From Voacanga thouarsii (lineage: Eukaryota > Streptophyta > Magnoliopsida > Gentianales > Apocynaceae), in contig JANUWF010001188.1 of NCBI GenBank assembly GCA_026120185.1, forward strand, positions 2,790,001-2,854,000: a DNA stretch of 64,000 bases, written 5' to 3'. The notes under the pieces were generated by a model. That model worked only from the letters and a program-made list of their open reading frames with translations, had not been told where the DNA came from and ran no database searches. The translations under genes were made by a program, and so were the position numbers. This document shows, one piece after another, positions 45,615-57,699 of the stretch; the stretch's first letter is position 1, and every line of letters begins with the position of its first letter.

Positions 45615-47628
45615 TGTTGGATTGTATGCCCTCTTAGACTAGGTTTCTGATGTAAAATCGAATTATTTAATAAAAGAATTTATTTTCAGAAATTGTTTGT
45701 GAATTTACTTTTTGTTTGTGCACGATTTTCGTTTGGAACAGACTCATTGTGTTTAAATAAGTGATCCATGTGAATGGTGGTCTTTCACAGTAAGGTATGG
45801 ATCACGAGTTATTTAACACATAAACATTTGTTCTTAACCTATTGATGAGACTGGGAACCTCATCATGTTTAGGTTATTATGTTATGAATTCTAAATGGGG
45901 AATGACTTACCTTTAGCCAGTGGATTGTCCACTCACTTCATGACATAAGCGTATTTCGAATACGTAGAACATGACCTGTAGTAGTGGTTTCTCAAAGTAC
46001 TATATGGTAGAAACCTAGACTACTACCGCTACAGCGTGGACTAGTACTCTACGACTTGAGTATGAGTTGGTGGTCTAGCGAAACTGGAAGCATATACTTT
46101 GATTTGCTGTAGTTGAGGTTCTATCATAGGGCCAATATACTTGCATGTTGGGTATGTGTGACTAGTTAGTTAAGACAGACTTATACAAGATAGTTTCTGC
46201 ACTATATCGCCCCTTGTGGTTGTCCGAATGGTCTAAATTATCCAGGGCCCTGGGAAACATGACTTGGATGTTTGCTTTAGGATATCTCCCTTGGAAAGCG
46301 GAAACACTCCAGGAAGTCGTGGATCATTGGACTAGAAGCCTAAGGATGGTAGATGTCATTTAAGGGGGTGTTAGTACACTTCTTCCTCTCTAAATGTACG
46401 GCGATGTGTAGAGGGGTATTTTAGTCATTTCACCTGTAGGTCGGAGACTTTGCGAATGCAGCATTGTCCTTAGGGTCAATATTTTCTTATGGTGATATTA
46501 GGAAATATTTAAAATGCAAAATACAGCTATTTATATAGCAGGGGTATTTTGGTCATTTTAGCAGCCAAGGCGATGTGTCTTTTTGGTCCTCGGGATAGCC
46601 CGTAAGTCCTAACTATTTTTGGGTTGAGGAATTGGTCTCAGTTGAAGAGGATTTTATTTTATTCAGGAAGTCTAATTTATTATTGGACTGGAATAAAATA
46701 AATAAATAAATAAATAAAATAGGAGTTGAGAGAAATTAATTATCTAGTTTATTTGGTTAATTAATTATTCAGGGCCTAGGTCCAGTATAAATAATTAAGA
46801 AATTAACCTGGGCTTAAACTAGGGGAAATAATTAATGTTTAATTATTTATTAGGTTATTTATATAGGCCCAAGAAATAAATAATTAAAAATTAATTATTA
46901 TGGTTCATTTGGGCTCATTAATTATTTATTGGGTTACTTATGTAATCCCAGAAAATAAATAATTAATATTTATTATTTTGAGCATTTTGGATCCAAGAAA
47001 AATAATAAATATTTATCTGGCCCAATAGCTTGGACTTTAGGGTTTTTTCCAGATACGGTTAAGAGGAGTTTAAGGTTAGGCCAAACTGTTTCTCAGGATA
47101 ACATCCGAGTGTTTTGAAATCCCGGGGAGATGATTATCAGAGATTGAGAAACCTAGTTTAGGCCAAATATAAACAACTCTTTGAAAAGGAAAAACCCTAA
47201 TTTCTTTCCCTAGCCTTACAAGCTTTACGTGAGTCTCTCTCTCAACGTCTCTCTCCTCCTCTTTGTTTTTCTCCTTGTTCTTTGCTAACTAATAGCGAGC
47301 GAACCAAGGAGAATTGAGACCGTTTCTCTTTCCCCTTGTGTTCACCAACTAGAGGTTAGGCTGAGGAATATCCCGAGAGCTGGAGAGCTAAGCGTTAATG
47401 CAAACAAGGCGAAGTCGAAGGCTAGCGGGTGTTCAACCGGAAGCTCCTTCAAGTGTGCAAAGCGAGGCGATTCCAGCCGTTCATTCTGTTCCTACGCAAC
47501 CTAGGAGGGTTAAGGAACGCAAAGGTATGATCTTCACGCTTCCGCATGGCCTTTATGGCCTCGCGTTTTATTTTTTCTCTCTGTTTTTTTTCCCGTCCAT
47601 GGCTCCCCTGTTTCTGCGTTTTCCTTCA
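45615..47628 (+). repeat. A 5' LTR
   Basis: 2,014 bp, TGTTGGATTG...TTCCTTCA. A hairpin at 45976-46034 and a short dyad CGTATTTCGAATACG at 45950-45964 lie in its first quarter. Near its end (47398) an ATG opens a 43-residue Arg-rich reading frame (MQTRRSRRLAG...). Confidence 0.95.
45976..46034. promoter_or_regulatory. conserved LTR hairpin with compensatory change (A family)
   Basis: Outer stem CTGTAG/CTACAG (45976-45981, 46029-46034), inner stem GGTTTCT/AGAAACC (45986-45992, 46009-46015). In A2 the outer stem is CTATAG/CTATAG (16187-16192, 16240-16245) with the same inner stem. Also in the A 3' LTR from 53723. Function unknown. Confidence 0.7.
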
Positions 47629-47631
47629 ATG

Positions 47632-47643
47632 TGGTATCAGAGC
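47632..47643 (+). other. A primer binding site, initiator tRNA-Met type
   Basis: TGGTATCAGAGC, three bases after the LTR end. Confidence 0.95.
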
Positions 47644-49433
47644 AATTGGTTTTGATCAATATAGGGAGCATGGTAGTTAATAAAATGGAGAAGATGATTG
47701 TACCTGTGATCCTTCGCTGTTTTGGTATGGGATAGGTGGATTTGTAAGCTTCACAGTGGAAGCATAGGATCTCTATAAGTTTTTTTGGCTTTGGTGTTTT
47801 AAATGTGTAAACCCAATTTTAATGGGTATAGGCGGTTGTGTTTATGTTTCGGATGAGTTTTTATGAGTAAAAATGTCCAAAGAAGCCAAAGAAGACAGAG
47901 AAAAATCGAAGGAAAATTCTTCTGTGAAAAAAAAACGCGCTGAGAAAAACGAAGAAGAAAGATACTATTCATAAGCCGCCGAGCCGAGCCGCTTCTGTTC
48001 TGTGAGTGGAGCCGTGCTGCTGGAGTTGCGAAGCCGAGCCAATTGCGTGTGAATTGAAGCCGAATCAATCTGATGTTGCAATTGAAATTCAATTGGCGCT
48101 CGGGTAATCGGGCGAGTTCGCGGGTCGGCAGCAGAGGAGAACCGGGCGCGGGCACGGGGCATTCGGGCGGGCGGGTCACGGCTTGGCGGGTTGAGGCAGC
48201 GTCTGATCTGGTGCGTCTGGTGCACCGGGGGGCACGGTGGACCGCAGGCCACGCGGGCGCGGATCCGGTGCGGTGCAGTGGACCGCCAGAGTTTTTTTCT
48301 GCAATTTTTTTTTATTTTTTTCCTTTTTCGTTTTGGGTCCCATACCAGACGAAGTTAATATTTTTGCAATATTTATATTCTTTGAATATATTTGCATGAA
48401 AAATATTAGTAAGGGATTTTAGGATTAAACAAGATAATTAATTAATTAATTAATGTGTTTAATTCTATTATTTGGGCACTTAGGTTTAAAAAATAGAAAA
48501 GCATGAAAACGTTTATTGTTTTCTAGCATGCTATTTTTTTATGTACCTATGTGTGCTTTTTCTCAAAGACCAAAGTCTTTGGGAACCTTTTGTTTTGGCA
48601 AGGAAAAATATTTTTCTTTAAAAACTAAATGGTTATTTTAATTGGTACAAAAATTAATCCTTAAATATTTTCTCAAAGGATTTAATCATTGACATAAAAA
48701 ATATATTGGATTTAGATATTTTTGTAAATTACAATGGAGAGCCATTTTGTTTTGTTTTGGACTAGAAAAATGATTTTGTCAAATAAACTTGAGACCAAAG
48801 TCTCTAGAAAGTTTTTATTGGAAAATTTTTGAAATCATTAAGTTTTAACTTATATAAAATTAGTCTATGGAAGAAATCTCTCAAAGGATATAAGCCTTGA
48901 CATAGAGATTTTATTGGACTTAGATATTTTATTTTTGAGTTAAGGAAAAACTTAATGGAAATTTCAAAAGGATATTTTCCAGAAAACCTTTATTTTAAAA
49001 GACTAAGTGGGAGAGGGGTTCCAACGGCCCCACGGCTTCCATCACGGTCCTCATTAGAGATCGTGGATCCCCTCGCGTCACCCTGGGAGTGAACCCATAT
49101 AGGATGGGGATACCACAAGGATCTAGATCTAATGGAAGGATGTAATTAATAACCCGGGGCATGTACTATGATCGGCCAGCCCACGTTGGAGGTTATAGTG
49201 CGAGGTATGTCCATAGGAAATGAGAGGAAACGGCCATCCCACGATGGAGTTATTCTCTAGACCATTACCTAGAAGGGAAATTAATTTGTGGTGGTTAATA
49301 CACTTAGCTTAGGAAGCTGTTAATCTTCCCAAGAAGCTATGTCAGCTTTTCCTAAGAGCCAAATTATTTTCGTGCACAAATTTCATTTTGTTTTCACAAA
49401 CTAATTTCTTTCTTTTATTTTCGATTTTCGTAA
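47644..49433 (+). other. A leader with GC-rich island
   Basis: No supported gene. 47980-48290 is strongly GC-rich (for example GCGGGCACGGGGC, GGGCGGGCGGGTC) in an otherwise AT-rich element. 48420-49030 is AT-rich. 49030-49330 contains repeated phrases such as CGGCCAGCCCACG and CGGCCATCCCACG. Confidence 0.7.
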
Positions 49434-50340
49434 ATGGTGGGAGGTTCTTTTAGTCCATTGGCCGTTATTCTCGTGGAGAATAAGTTAACGGGTCCAAACT
49501 ATGTGGATCGGAAAAGGAACCTCGGACATAATACTCACAAACTGAGGAGTATAAGTATGTCCTTTACGAAACCCGCCCCGTTATCGGGGAAGGTTCCACC
49601 GCCGAAGAGCGAGAGGCCGAAAAGGCATGGAAGAAAGTTGACGAAATGGCACGTTGCTATATGTTAGCTTCCATGTCTAATGTGCTCCAACCAAAATACG
49701 AGCACATGGCTTCTGCATATGACATAAGTCAATCGTTGGCAACTATGTTCGCGGACAAGAGTCGGCCCGCAAGACAGGAGGCTCTTCGAACAATTGTAAA
49801 CACTAAGATGGCTGAGGGAGCATCAGTCCGGGAGCATATGCTCAAGATGATTGCTGCTTTCGAGGAGGCAGAAATCTTAGGGGCTGTCATTGACCCCGAG
49901 AGCCAAGTGGACATGGTTCTCGATCTCTACCGGGCTCTTTCACTCGCCTCAAGTTAAACTATAACATGAACAGGTTGAACATGAGTTTAACTGAACTAAT
50001 GAAGGAGCTCCAGATGGCGGAGAAGGTCATGAAGCCGCAGTTTAAGGCCATGATTGCTAAGGCCTCTTCTTTAAGAACTGGGCCTAAGCCCAGAAAGTTC
50101 AAGAGGAAGAAGGAGAATGCAAAGAACTTCAGCCCAAGAACCAGCCCAAGGACAAAACAAAGGGCAAGTGCTTCAAGTGTGGAAAGAAGGGACACTGGAA
50201 AAAGAGTGTCCAGATCTTCAAAGCCAAGAAAAACCCCACAGTGTAATGTTTACTATCTAGAGTCCATATCAATGGTAGGATCAACTTCCACTTGGATTGT
50301 TGATTCAGGAGCCACTGATCATATCTGTAACTCCTTGTAG
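49434..50340 (+). pseudogene. A gag and start of protease (frameshifted)
   Basis: Starts MVGGSFSPLAVILVENKL at 49434. Three frames are used in turn (49434-49667, 49646-49957, 49966-50340), so at least two frameshifts are present, and part of the first domain seems deleted. Family blocks include MARCYMLASMSNVL and TIVNTKMAEGASVREHMLKMI. The zinc knuckle near 50165-50205 (TGC TTC AAG TGT ... CAC TGG) is out of frame with the rest and lacks one base before its last Cys codon. The frame then reaches the protease loop WIVDSGATDHIC at about 50295 and a TAG at 50338-50340. Confidence 0.85.
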
Positions 50341-52872
50341 GGGTATAGGAAGATAAGAAGACTCAAGAAGGGCGAACATGGGCTTCGAGTGGGAAATGGA
50401 GCACAAGTCTGGGCCCTTGCAGTGGGAGAGCTGGATCTTATTTTTTATTGTAATAAGATAGTGGTTTTAAAAGACATTTTATATGTACCTGGTTTTAGTC
50501 AGAATTTGATTTCAGTTGCAAAACTTATTAATCAAGGATATTCTGTATCTTTCCATTCTGGTATTTCTATCGAGAGAGATGGAGAAATTTTATGTACTGG
50601 GCACATGTATGGAAATTTGTTCTTTTTAAACCCTATTAACAACCAATCAAATAACGCTCTGTCTGAACCTTTAACTAAGAAGAGAAATACCAATATCAAT
50701 TATTCATACCTTTGGCATCTTAGGTTGGGTCATATTAACTCAACCAGGATTCAGAGGCTAATCCATGATGGGCCTTTGGGCTCATTGAGATTGGAAAGTT
50801 GGCCTCAGTGTGAATCCTGCCTGATGGGAAAAATGACCAAAAGGTCTTTTACACCAAAGGCGGATAGAGCCAAGGAGGTGTTGAGTCTTGTTCACACTGA
50901 TGTGTGCGGCCCATTGTCTACACCAGCTAGGGGAGGTTTTGAGTACTTCATCACGTTCACGGATGATTGTACGAGGTATGGTTACATTTACCTGATGAGA
51001 CGCAAGTCTGACTCTTTTGACAAGTTCAAAGAGTTTAAGGCTGAAGTGGAGCGTCGGACAGGTAAATTAATCAAAACCTTACGATCGGATCGTGGTGGAG
51101 AGTACCTCCTAGGTGAATTCAATGACTACATGGTACATCATGGGATAGTATACCAGCTCTCTGCGCCGGGAACCCCCCAGCAGAACGGAGTAGCTGAGAG
51201 AAGGAACAGGACGTTGATGGAAATGGTCGGAAGCATGATGTCTCATGCTACTCTTCCAATATCCTTCTGGGGATATGCCCTGGAAACAACGGCATATATT
51301 CTGAACTTGGTGCCTTCTAAGTCAGTACCTAGGACTCCCTATGAGATGTGGACTGGGCGTAAGCCAAGTCTGAATCATCTCAGGATTTAGGGGTGTCCAG
51401 CTTATGTACTAATCAAGGGAGACAAGTTGGAACCAAGATCAGAATTATGCTATTTTGTTGGGTATCCAAAAGGGACAAAAGGAGGCTACTTTTATCATCC
51501 TAAGGAGCAGAAGGTACTAGTTAATACCAATGCTAGATACTTGGAAGATGATCAAAGTACTTCCACTAAAGGTTCAACGAGGATGGAACTGCAGGAGAAG
51601 TTATCTATGGAATCAATTTCTACTGACCCGATTTTGGAACAAGAAGAGGCACAGCCTCAAGAGCCTGTACAAATGGAGCCTCGTCGTAGTGGGAGAGTGT
51701 CTAGGGTTCCGGATAGATGGACTGGAGAAGCCTTTGAGCTGGTGTCCGACCATCAGGAACAAGACCCCGCTAGATACGAGGCGGTTATTGCTGATGCCGA
51801 TGCAAATCTGTGGCATAAAGCAATGAAAGCCAAGATTGAGTCTATGTACCTCAATCAGGTTTGAGATCTTGTAGCTTCACCTGAAGGGATAAAACCCATT
51901 GGGTGCAAGTGGGTATACAAGAGGAAGAGATGAGTGGATGGGAAGGTGGAAACCTTCAAAGCTAGGCTTGTGGCGAAAGGGTATACTCAGAAAGAGGGTA
52001 TCGACTATGAAGAAACCTTTTCCCTGATAGCCATGCTTAAATCCATTCGCATCCTTCTTGCCATCGCCTGTCACTATGACTACGAGATATGGCAAATGGA
52101 TGTCAAGACGGCATTCTTGAATGGCCATCTTAGCGAAGACATCTATATGTCCCAACCGGAAGGCTTCATTGCTGAAGGCCAGGAACACATGGTTTGCAAG
52201 CTTAAGAAGTCCATTTATGGACTTAAGCAGGCATCAAGAGCATGGAACATTTGTTTTGATGAGACTGTAAAGTCTTATGGTTTTATTCAAAACGAAGATG
52301 AACCATGCGTGTACAGGAAACTTGAAGGCATCAATGTGGTTTTTCTTGTCCTGTATGTGGATGACATTCTACTAATTGGAAATGATGTAGGGACATTGTC
52401 ATCTACAAAGGTTTGGCTGTCTAGTCAATTCAGTATGAAGGACTTGGGAGAAGCCAGCTACATTCTCGGGATTAGGCTTCTTAGAAATAGGAAGCAGAGA
52501 ATGTTAGGATTATCCCAAGCGACATACATTGACAAGATGCTAGCCAAATACAGCATGGACTCATGCAAGGGAGCTCTAATCCCTTGTAGACATGGGTTGT
52601 CATTTTCTTCGAAGGACTGTCCTAAGTCTCAAGAAGAAAAGGACAGAATGAGTAGGATTCCCTACGCTTCGGCTGTGGGAAGTCTCATGTACGCTATGTC
52701 GTGTACTAGGCCGTATATCCGCTTTGCCGTGGGCTTAGTTAGCAGATATCGCTCAAACTCGTGGGAGGTTCATTGGCAAGTCAGTAAAGCATATTCTCAA
52801 GTACCTCAAGGGAACGAGAGATTATATGTCGGTTTACTGTGGTCGATGATTTGGTTCCTGCAGGATACATAG
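50341..52872 (+). pseudogene. A pol: protease, integrase and RT in one frame with stops
   Basis: One frame runs from 49966 to 52872, interrupted only by stops at 50338 (TAG), 51388 (TAG), 51862 (TGA) and 51931 (TGA). Integrase: zinc finger [12 protein letters not shown]...CESCLMGK, core [16 protein letters not shown] and [10 protein letters not shown], so D-D-E is complete. RT: ETFSLIAMLKSIRILLAIA, MDVKTAFLNG, KKSIYGLKQASRAW and YVDD at 52354-52365, complete. A frameshift near 52780 breaks the RT C-terminus before RNase H. The enzymes would copy RNA to DNA and integrate it; catalytic residues are intact but the polyprotein is not. Confidence 0.9.
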
Positions 52873-53339
52873 ACTCGGACTTCTAGGCGGATAAGGATGA
52901 GAGAAAATCCACTAGTGGATATGTCTTCACCTTGTCCGGAGGAGCAATTTCATGGAGGAGTATCAAGCAATCTTGTATTGCCGACTCAACCATGGAAGCC
53001 GAGTATGTGGCAGCCTTCGAAGCGTCCAAGGAAGCAGCCTCGCTCCGAAGTTTCTTTCGTAACTTGGAGTCGTACCACATATGGACAGGCCGGTTGTGAT
53101 GTATTGCGACAACACCGGAGCAAGTGTCGCAATCTAAGGAGCCTCGGAACCACAAGAAGGGGAAACACATCGAGAGGAAGTACCACCTGATCCGGGATTT
53201 CATCCAGAGACGGGAAGTCGTGGTGGAGCATATTACATCAGAAAACAATCTAGCAGACCCATTCACCAAGCCTTTGGCTGAGAGAGTCTTCAAGAGACAC
53301 TTAGACGCCATAGGGGTGGGCACCTATGGACTTACCTAG
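52873..53339 (+). pseudogene. A RNase H and pol C-terminus
   Basis: In shifted frames: [33 protein letters not shown], then (53124-53339) KEPRNHKKGKHIERKYHLIR and NNLADPFTKPLAERVF, the normal copia pol end. A short deletion seems to remove part of the CDNTGA region near 53100. The stop at 53337-53339 is followed by the PPT after ten bases. Confidence 0.85.
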
Positions 53340-53349
53340 TCTTAGAGTG

Positions 53350-53361
53350 CAAGTAGGAGAT
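53350..53361 (+). other. A polypurine tract
   Basis: CAAGTAGGAGAT immediately before the 3' LTR start TGTTGG. Confidence 0.9.
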
Positions 53362-55374
53362 TGTTGGATTGTATGCCCTCTTAGACTAGGTTTCTGATGT
53401 AAAATCGAATTATTTAATAAAAGAATTTATTTTCAGAAATTGTTTGTGAATTTACTTTTTGTTTGTGCACGATTTTCTTTTGGAACAGACTCATTGTGTT
53501 TAAATAAGTGATCCATGTGAATGGTGGTCTTTCACAGTAAGGTACGGATCACGAGTTATTTAACACATAAACATTTGTTCTTAACCTATTGATGAGACTG
53601 GGAACCTCATCATGTTTAGGTTATTATGTTATGAATTCCAAATGGGGAATGGCTTACCTTTAGCCAGTGGATTGTCCACTCACTTCATGACATAAGCGTA
53701 TTTCGAATACGTAGAACATGACCTGTAGTAGTGGTTTCTTAAAGTACTATATGGTAGAAACCTAGACTACTACCGCTACAGCGTGGACTAGTACTCTACG
53801 ACTTGAGTATGAGTTGGTGGTCTAGCGAAACTGGAAGCATATACTTTGATTTGCTGTAGTTGAGGTTCTATCATAGGGCCAATATACTTGCATGTTGGGT
53901 ATGTGTGACTAGTTAGTTAAGACAGAATTATACAAGATAGTTTCTGCACTATATCGCCCCTTGTGGTTGTTCGAATGGTCTAAATTATCCAGGGCCCTGG
54001 GAAACATGACTTGGATGTTTGCTTTAGGGTATCTCCCTTGAAAGCGGAAACACTCCAGAAGTCGTGGATCATTGGACTAGAAGCCTAAGGATGGTAGATG
54101 TCATTTAAGGGGGTGTTAGTACACTTCTTCCTCTCTAAATGTACGGCGATGTGTAGAGGGGTATTTTAGTCATTTCACCTGTAGGTCGGAGACTTTGCGA
54201 ATGCAGCATTGTCCTTGGGGTCAATATTTCCTTATGGTGATATTAGGAAATATTTAAAATGCAAAATACAGCTATTTATATAGCAGGGGTATTTTGGTCA
54301 TTTTAGCAGCCAAGGCGATGTGTCTTTTTGGTCCTCGGGATAGCCCGTAAGTCCTAACTATTTCTGGGTTGAGGAATTGGTCTCAGTTGAAGAGGATTTT
54401 ATTTTATTCAGGAAGTCTAATTTATTATTGGACTGGAATAAAATAAATAAATAAATAAATAAAATAGGAGTTGAGAGAAATTAATTATCTAGTTTATTTG
54501 GTTAATTAATTATTCAGGGCCTAGGTCCAGTATAAATAATTAAGAAATTAACCTGGGCTTAAACTAGGGGAAATAATTAATGTTTAATTATTTATTGGGT
54601 TATTTATGTAGGCCCAAGAAATAAATAATTAAAGATTAATTATTATGGTTCATTTGGGCTCATTAATTATTTATTAGGTTACTTATGTAAGCCCAGAAAA
54701 TAAATAATTAATATTTATTATTTTGGGCCTTTTGGGTCCAAGAAAAATAATAAATATTTATCTGGCCCAATAGTTTGGACCTTAGGGTTTTTTCCAGATA
54801 CGGTTAAGAGGAGTTTAAGGTTAGGCCAAACTGTTTCTCAGGATAACATCCGGGTGTTTTGAAATCCCGGGGAGATGATTATCAAAGATTGAGAAACCTA
54901 GTTTAGGCCAAATATAAACAACTCTTTGAAAAGGAAAAACCCTAATTTCTTTCCCTAGCCTTACAAGCTTTACGTGAGTCTCTCTTTCAACGTCTCTCTC
55001 CTCCTCTTTGTTTTTCTCCTTGTTCTTTGCTAACTAATAGCGAGCGAACCAAGGAGAATTGAGACCATTTCTCTTTCCCTTTGTGTTCACCAACTAGAGG
55101 TTAGGCTGAGGAATATCCCGAGAGCTGGAGAGCTAAGCGTTAATGCAAACAAGGCGAAGTCGAAGGCTAGTGGGTGTTCAACCGGAAGCTCCTTCAAGTG
55201 TGCAAAGCGAGGCGATTCCAGCCGTTCATTCTGTTCCTACGCAACCTAGGAGGGTTAAGGAACGCAAAGGTATGATCTTCACGCTTCCGCATGGCCTTTA
55301 GGCCTCGCGTTTTATTTTTTCTCTCTGTTTTTTTTTTCCCATCCATGGCTCCCCTGTTTCTGCGTTTTCCTTCA
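53362..55374 (+). repeat. A 3' LTR
   Basis: 2,013 bp, nearly identical to the 5' LTR; most differences are transitions. Ends TTCCTTCA, followed by ACTAGCTAG of the C leader. Confidence 0.95.
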
Positions 55375-55377
55375 ACT

Positions 55378-56263
55378 AGCTAGAGAAAAAAAAAAAAAAA
55401 AGGACAATCATGTGCCATTTTTGCAAGGAGACAAAACAAAGAAAAAAAGGAATTTTTTTTTTCTATAAAGAAGTTGTATCCTGGGGAGGCTTTGTATAAA
55501 CCTCCCAAGGATTGCAATGGCAAATCCCAGTGAGCCGAAGACAACTTCTAGCCAAGTCGTAGCTTGGAAAAACATGTGCCTCAAACTGCAGCTTGGCTCC
55601 TAGTGAGTAGCAGCTTGGGGCATATATATATATATATATATATTCTTTGTCTTCTCCAGAAACAATTTCTGGGGAAAAAAAAAACTTCAAGTTTTCTACA
55701 ACAATTTTAGAGAACAATTCTCTGAGATATTCCAATCCTTTTTTTTTTTTCGTTTCGATGAACTCATTCAAAGAAAACTTCTGTTAAGTAAAACACAACA
55801 AAAAAAATATGTGTTTTCAGAAAATACGATTTCCTTTTAGTTGCAGAAACAACACTCCCAGAAAACAATTTTTTTCCTCTACAAGAATTAAGGTGTTAAT
55901 TCTTGTTTAAAACCATATTCTACAACTTTTATAGAAACCATATATGTTGCAACCATAACCCACATAATCAATTTTTCTTTCACAAACAATCTATATTCTG
56001 AACAATTTCAGAACTATAACAGAGATCACAATTTGAAACGAATTTCATAGATACAATCACAGAAACAATTTCCATAACTTATCCTTATACATGAAGCGGT
56101 TTTTAGATGTAACAAAAACTAAAAATTCTTGAAACAATTTCAATAAATGGGCTGAAACGTTTTTAGCTAAACATGCTCAAGTGAAAAATAATTTTTCACA
56201 GGAACATAGAGACTATAGAGAACTATTATTTATGCCAAAGATATGACCCATTACAACATAAAA
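55378..56263 (-). other. C leader, outer part
   Basis: Sequence between the primer site of C and the A insertion. Contains a run of A at 55384-55400, an (AT)n run at 55622-55642 and repeated ACAATTT/AAATTGTT words. No coding potential. Confidence 0.7.
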
Positions 56264-56278
56264 GGTTCTCTGATACCA
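56264..56278 (-). other. C primer binding site, initiator tRNA-Met type
   Basis: On the minus strand TGGTATCAGAGAACC, close to the inner end of the 5' LTR. Confidence 0.9.
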
Positions 56279-56281
56279 TAG

Positions 56282-57699
56282 TTGGAATTCCCATGCGAAA
56301 CATATTTACGCAGTGGAAGGAAAACAAGAATTTCAAGCACGAGGATCACTCTTGTGCATTAATAGGAATCAAAACAGATGAGAATAATTACCTCACAAAG
56401 AGCCTCTGTGAAGTAAAAAAATTTTGTGTTCTGAAGGCGCGATCCAACCCAAATAGTTTTCGTTCTGTCAAAACACTCCAATCCAAGTGTAGGATTGTCT
56501 CCAATATAGTCCACACGAGAATGGTGCTACGAATCACCAGAGTTTTGTGCTAGCGAAACTCAACTGGCGGCTAGGTTTTGTGTGATTTTTAGAAAACGAA
56601 GAAGAAGATGTAGCTCTCAGTTTTTCTTTAAAAAAAAACTCTCTATGTGTAATTAAATCATAATCCCCCAGAGTCTATATATCAATATATATCATTCGTA
56701 TGTATTTGGTAATCAGAATATAATACATATATGGATTCTTAATTTCCAATAATTATTATGATTATAATTAATTACAATATAGCCCACAAATTATAACTAA
56801 TTATAATTTGATCACAATAACTTCTTCTTTTTACAATAAACCCTATAATGTTATCGAATAACATCTTGAGCACTCAATTCTCTATTGTGTGTGATCTATT
56901 AGGTTTTTTTTTTTTTTTTTGGTTATTGGTAGCAAAATATAAATTAATCCAAACATCTTTAAGATTAATAATCCTTAATAATTTTAAAATTAACTTATTA
57001 ATTCTAATAAAGAATGATTTATTAATTCTCTAATTAATAAATCCATATTCAGCAGATCAAAAAAGGTATCTAGCAACACATCATGACCACCCAAAAGTCC
57101 AGAACGTTAAGTAACTTGACATGAACCTTTCAATAGCAAACAACAGTGCAATAAACTCCTTTCACTATACAATATCTCGTTCGGTGTGGAGTGTAGAATT
57201 ATTGCCAACTCCTTTTTAGAATAATAAATTAATTCTGACCCGAATATTTTAGTACTTGTTCACAGAATTTACTACTCATTATATGTATCAATTGGAACCA
57301 TTTTCAATATACAATCGCCTTAGGCAAGGACTTCTCGAGTAGTGATTCTTACAAGTAGCCGTGAGATTTTTACCTCTACTATTAGGAGTGGTAAATCCTT
57401 TATTGATCCTCTTGACTACTTTTGTTTTCTTTATATTGTATCCAATATCTATCCCATAGGCTGTCTTGTCAAGACTCCAGAAATTGGAATCAAAGTACAA
57501 CGTTCAGTATACAAAGTTCTTTGAAGATATCAAGTCTAAGGATACTTGCATATTTTCTATATCGAGATTCTATCATTGTCACTAAATAGTTATCCATGTA
57601 ATTATCTCATAGTCAGGTCATCCAATGTACTTCTTTAGATAACAAGAATCCACATGTTAACTTTGAGTATCACAATACTCATAGATGTGAGAACTACCG
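56282..57699 (-). repeat. C 5' LTR, inner part
   Basis: Aligned with 37606-39000 of the 3' LTR. Interrupted at 57700 by element D; the rest follows at 63727. Confidence 0.9.

Larger units (their letters stand above)
45615..55374 (+). mobile_element. A: nearly complete young Ty1/copia element
   Basis: Complete architecture: 5' LTR, primer site, 1.8 kb leader, gag, protease, integrase, RT, RNase H, PPT and 3' LTR. The LTRs differ by about 30 single bases plus a few short indels by eye over ~2,014 bp. Flanks show only a 3-bp repeat ACT (45612-45614 and 55375-55377) where 5 bp are expected, so two bases may have been lost. It is inserted in the leader of C on the opposite strand. Confidence 0.95.

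Noticed and set aside
47799..48399. Pro/Arg-rich frames on both strands
   Set aside because: Overlapping frames in the GC-rich leader island of A; GC-rich DNA rarely has stops, so openness is not evidence for coding.
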